A stretch of 5,814 nucleotides of DNA from an uncultured Eubacteriales bacterium (GTDB taxonomy: Bacteria > Bacillota > Clostridia > Oscillospirales > Oscillospiraceae): contig USMI01000126.1 of the NCBI GenBank assembly GCA_900555735.1, positions 1 through 5,814 on the forward strand, written 5' to 3'. Of this stretch, positions 5,600 to 5,814 are shown piece after piece. Position 1 is the first letter of the stretch. Every line of letters starts with the position of its first letter. The notes beneath the pieces are model-generated. The model saw only the letters and a list, made by a program, of their open reading frames with translations, was not told where the DNA came from and made no database searches. The translations under genes were made by a program, and so were the position numbers.

Positions 5600-5629
5600 C
5601 TGTTTTGGAAATTTCACTTGCTGTTTTGG
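5600..5629. repeat. 21-bp-spaced direct repeat CTGTTTTGG, candidate AraC-domain site
   Basis: CTGTTTTGG occurs at 5600-5608 and again at 5621-5629, two helical turns apart on the same face. This lies at about -85 to -56 relative to the predicted start of the plus-strand metal gene, and in the leader of the regulator gene. AraC-type proteins often bind direct repeats about 21 bp apart, so it could be read by the C-terminal domain of the adjacent regulator (inference). Confidence 0.4.
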
Positions 5630-5649
5630 GCATACGACGCCCGGACATC

Positions 5650-5678
5650 TTGCTTTTTCTCCTGCCTTTGAGTATACT
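5650..5678 (+). promoter_or_regulatory. Promoter of the metal-binding/ATPase gene
   Basis: TTGCTT (5650-5655) is followed after 17 bp by TATACT (5673-5678). The -10 is good but the -35 is weak (3/6), as expected of a promoter that needs an activator. Transcription would start near 5685, giving a leader of about 78 nt with the palindrome 5692-5707 at about +8 to +23. Confidence 0.6.
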
Positions 5679-5699
5679 ACCACCAGAATCGTTAAGCAA
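5671..5699 (-). promoter_or_regulatory. Promoter of the ArsR-AraC regulator gene
   Basis: On the minus strand TTGCTT (5694-5699) is followed after 17 bp by TATACT (5671-5676), the same hexamers and spacing as the opposing promoter. The two -10 boxes overlap in the palindrome AGTATACT (5671-5678). The -35 lies inside the palindrome at 5692-5707, so the regulator could shut off its own gene. Transcription would start near 5664. Confidence 0.6.
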
Positions 5700-5707
5700 G
5701 CGCTTAA
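5692..5707. promoter_or_regulatory. ArsR-type palindromic operator
   Basis: TTAAGC (5692-5697) and GCTTAA (5702-5707) are perfect 6-bp inverted half-sites around AAGC. Size and AT-flanked symmetry resemble ArsR/SmtB operators. It covers the -35 of the regulator promoter and lies just downstream of the start of the opposing promoter, so one bound dimer could silence both. Binding is inferred from position. Confidence 0.55.
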
Positions 5708-5762
5708 TTGTGAAAATTTGAAGCGCCCCACATGAGGACGCCAATGCATGGAGGTATGTATC

Positions 5763-5814
5763 ATGAAAAAGACCTACAAGATCGAAGTTGACTGCGCCAA
5801 CTGCGCCAACCTGA
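5763..5814 (+). CDS. Heavy-metal-associated (HMA) domain protein, probable Zn/Cd P1B-type ATPase, N-terminal fragment
   Basis: Only 17 codons are inside the window: MKKTYKIEVDCANCANL. The beta strand KTYKIEV followed by DCANC (10-14) is the metal-binding loop of an HMA domain, in which the two Cys bind a soft metal. The Asp-Cys form is commoner in Zn/Cd/Pb-transporting P1B ATPases than the GMTC form of copper ATPases. A stand-alone HMA metallochaperone is also possible, since the rest is beyond the right edge. The start is secure: GGAGGT (5750-5755) lies 7 nt before ATG 5763. It is divergent from the ArsR-AraC regulator and shares its regulatory spacer, which supports metal-induced expression (inference). 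Confidence 0.75.
   Translation, partial: MKKTYKIEVDCANCANL

Noticed and set aside
4838..5615. Similarity between the terminator arm (CTGTTTTGCTTATTTC) and the direct-repeat region (CTGTTTTGGAAATTTC)
   Set aside because: Thirteen of sixteen bases match, but both are simple T-rich sequence with unrelated explanations; probably chance.
5583..5744. N-terminal extension of the ArsR-AraC protein from starts at 5744, 5648 or 5633
   Set aside because: The predicted promoter lies inside it, the SD before 5648 would fall at the very 5' end of the mRNA, and GGAGG 7 nt before 5582 gives a better start.

Overview
The window looks like chromosome from a moderately GC-rich Gram-positive bacterium, most likely a gut-type Clostridia (Oscillospiraceae-like). 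This is inferred from GC-rich coding DNA next to AT-rich spacers, sigma-A-type promoters, strong GGAGG-class ribosome binding sites, and the protein families present. No taxonomic search was possible. It holds five complete chromosomal genes plus one complete small gene, and two genes cut by the window edges. No RNA gene, insertion sequence or CRISPR array was seen.

Left part (1-1846). A minus-strand PLP-dependent aminotransferase (2-aminoadipate/MocR-type fold I) runs off the left edge. Its leader carries a candidate promoter, an 11-bp-arm inverted repeat just downstream of the -10, and an 8-bp hairpin before the RBS. An AT-rich spacer follows, then a minus-strand TVP38/TMEM64 (VTT/DedA-like) membrane protein. 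That gene is divergent from the next operon.

Middle (1781-4341). A strong promoter with a near-palindromic operator just after the -10 drives a TetR regulator. The regulator overlaps by 4 bp a complete RsgA (YjeQ-type) ribosome-assembly GTPase. A GNAT acetyltransferase with a C-terminal YoaP-like domain follows, and a 15-bp-stem hairpin closes the unit. This reads as a self-regulated TetR-rsgA-GNAT operon.

Right part (4394-5814). A small single-pass membrane protein with an Ada-like Cys/His C-terminus has its own good promoter. It is convergent with a regulator that fuses an N-terminal ArsR/SmtB metal-sensor-type domain to a C-terminal AraC double HTH. The two genes share a 40-bp palindromic terminator. 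The regulator is divergent from a gene starting with a heavy-metal-associated DCANC motif, most likely a Zn/Cd P1B-ATPase or related metal-binding protein, which is cut by the right edge.

The regulator/metal-gene spacer is the most interesting part. It has two face-to-face promoters with identical hexamers (TTGCTT-17-TATACT) that share one palindromic AGTATACT. An ArsR-like palindrome covers one -35. A 21-bp-spaced direct repeat sits at about -56 to -85 of the metal gene's promoter, where AraC-type activators often bind. This fits one protein acting as both repressor and activator, which is an inference from layout.
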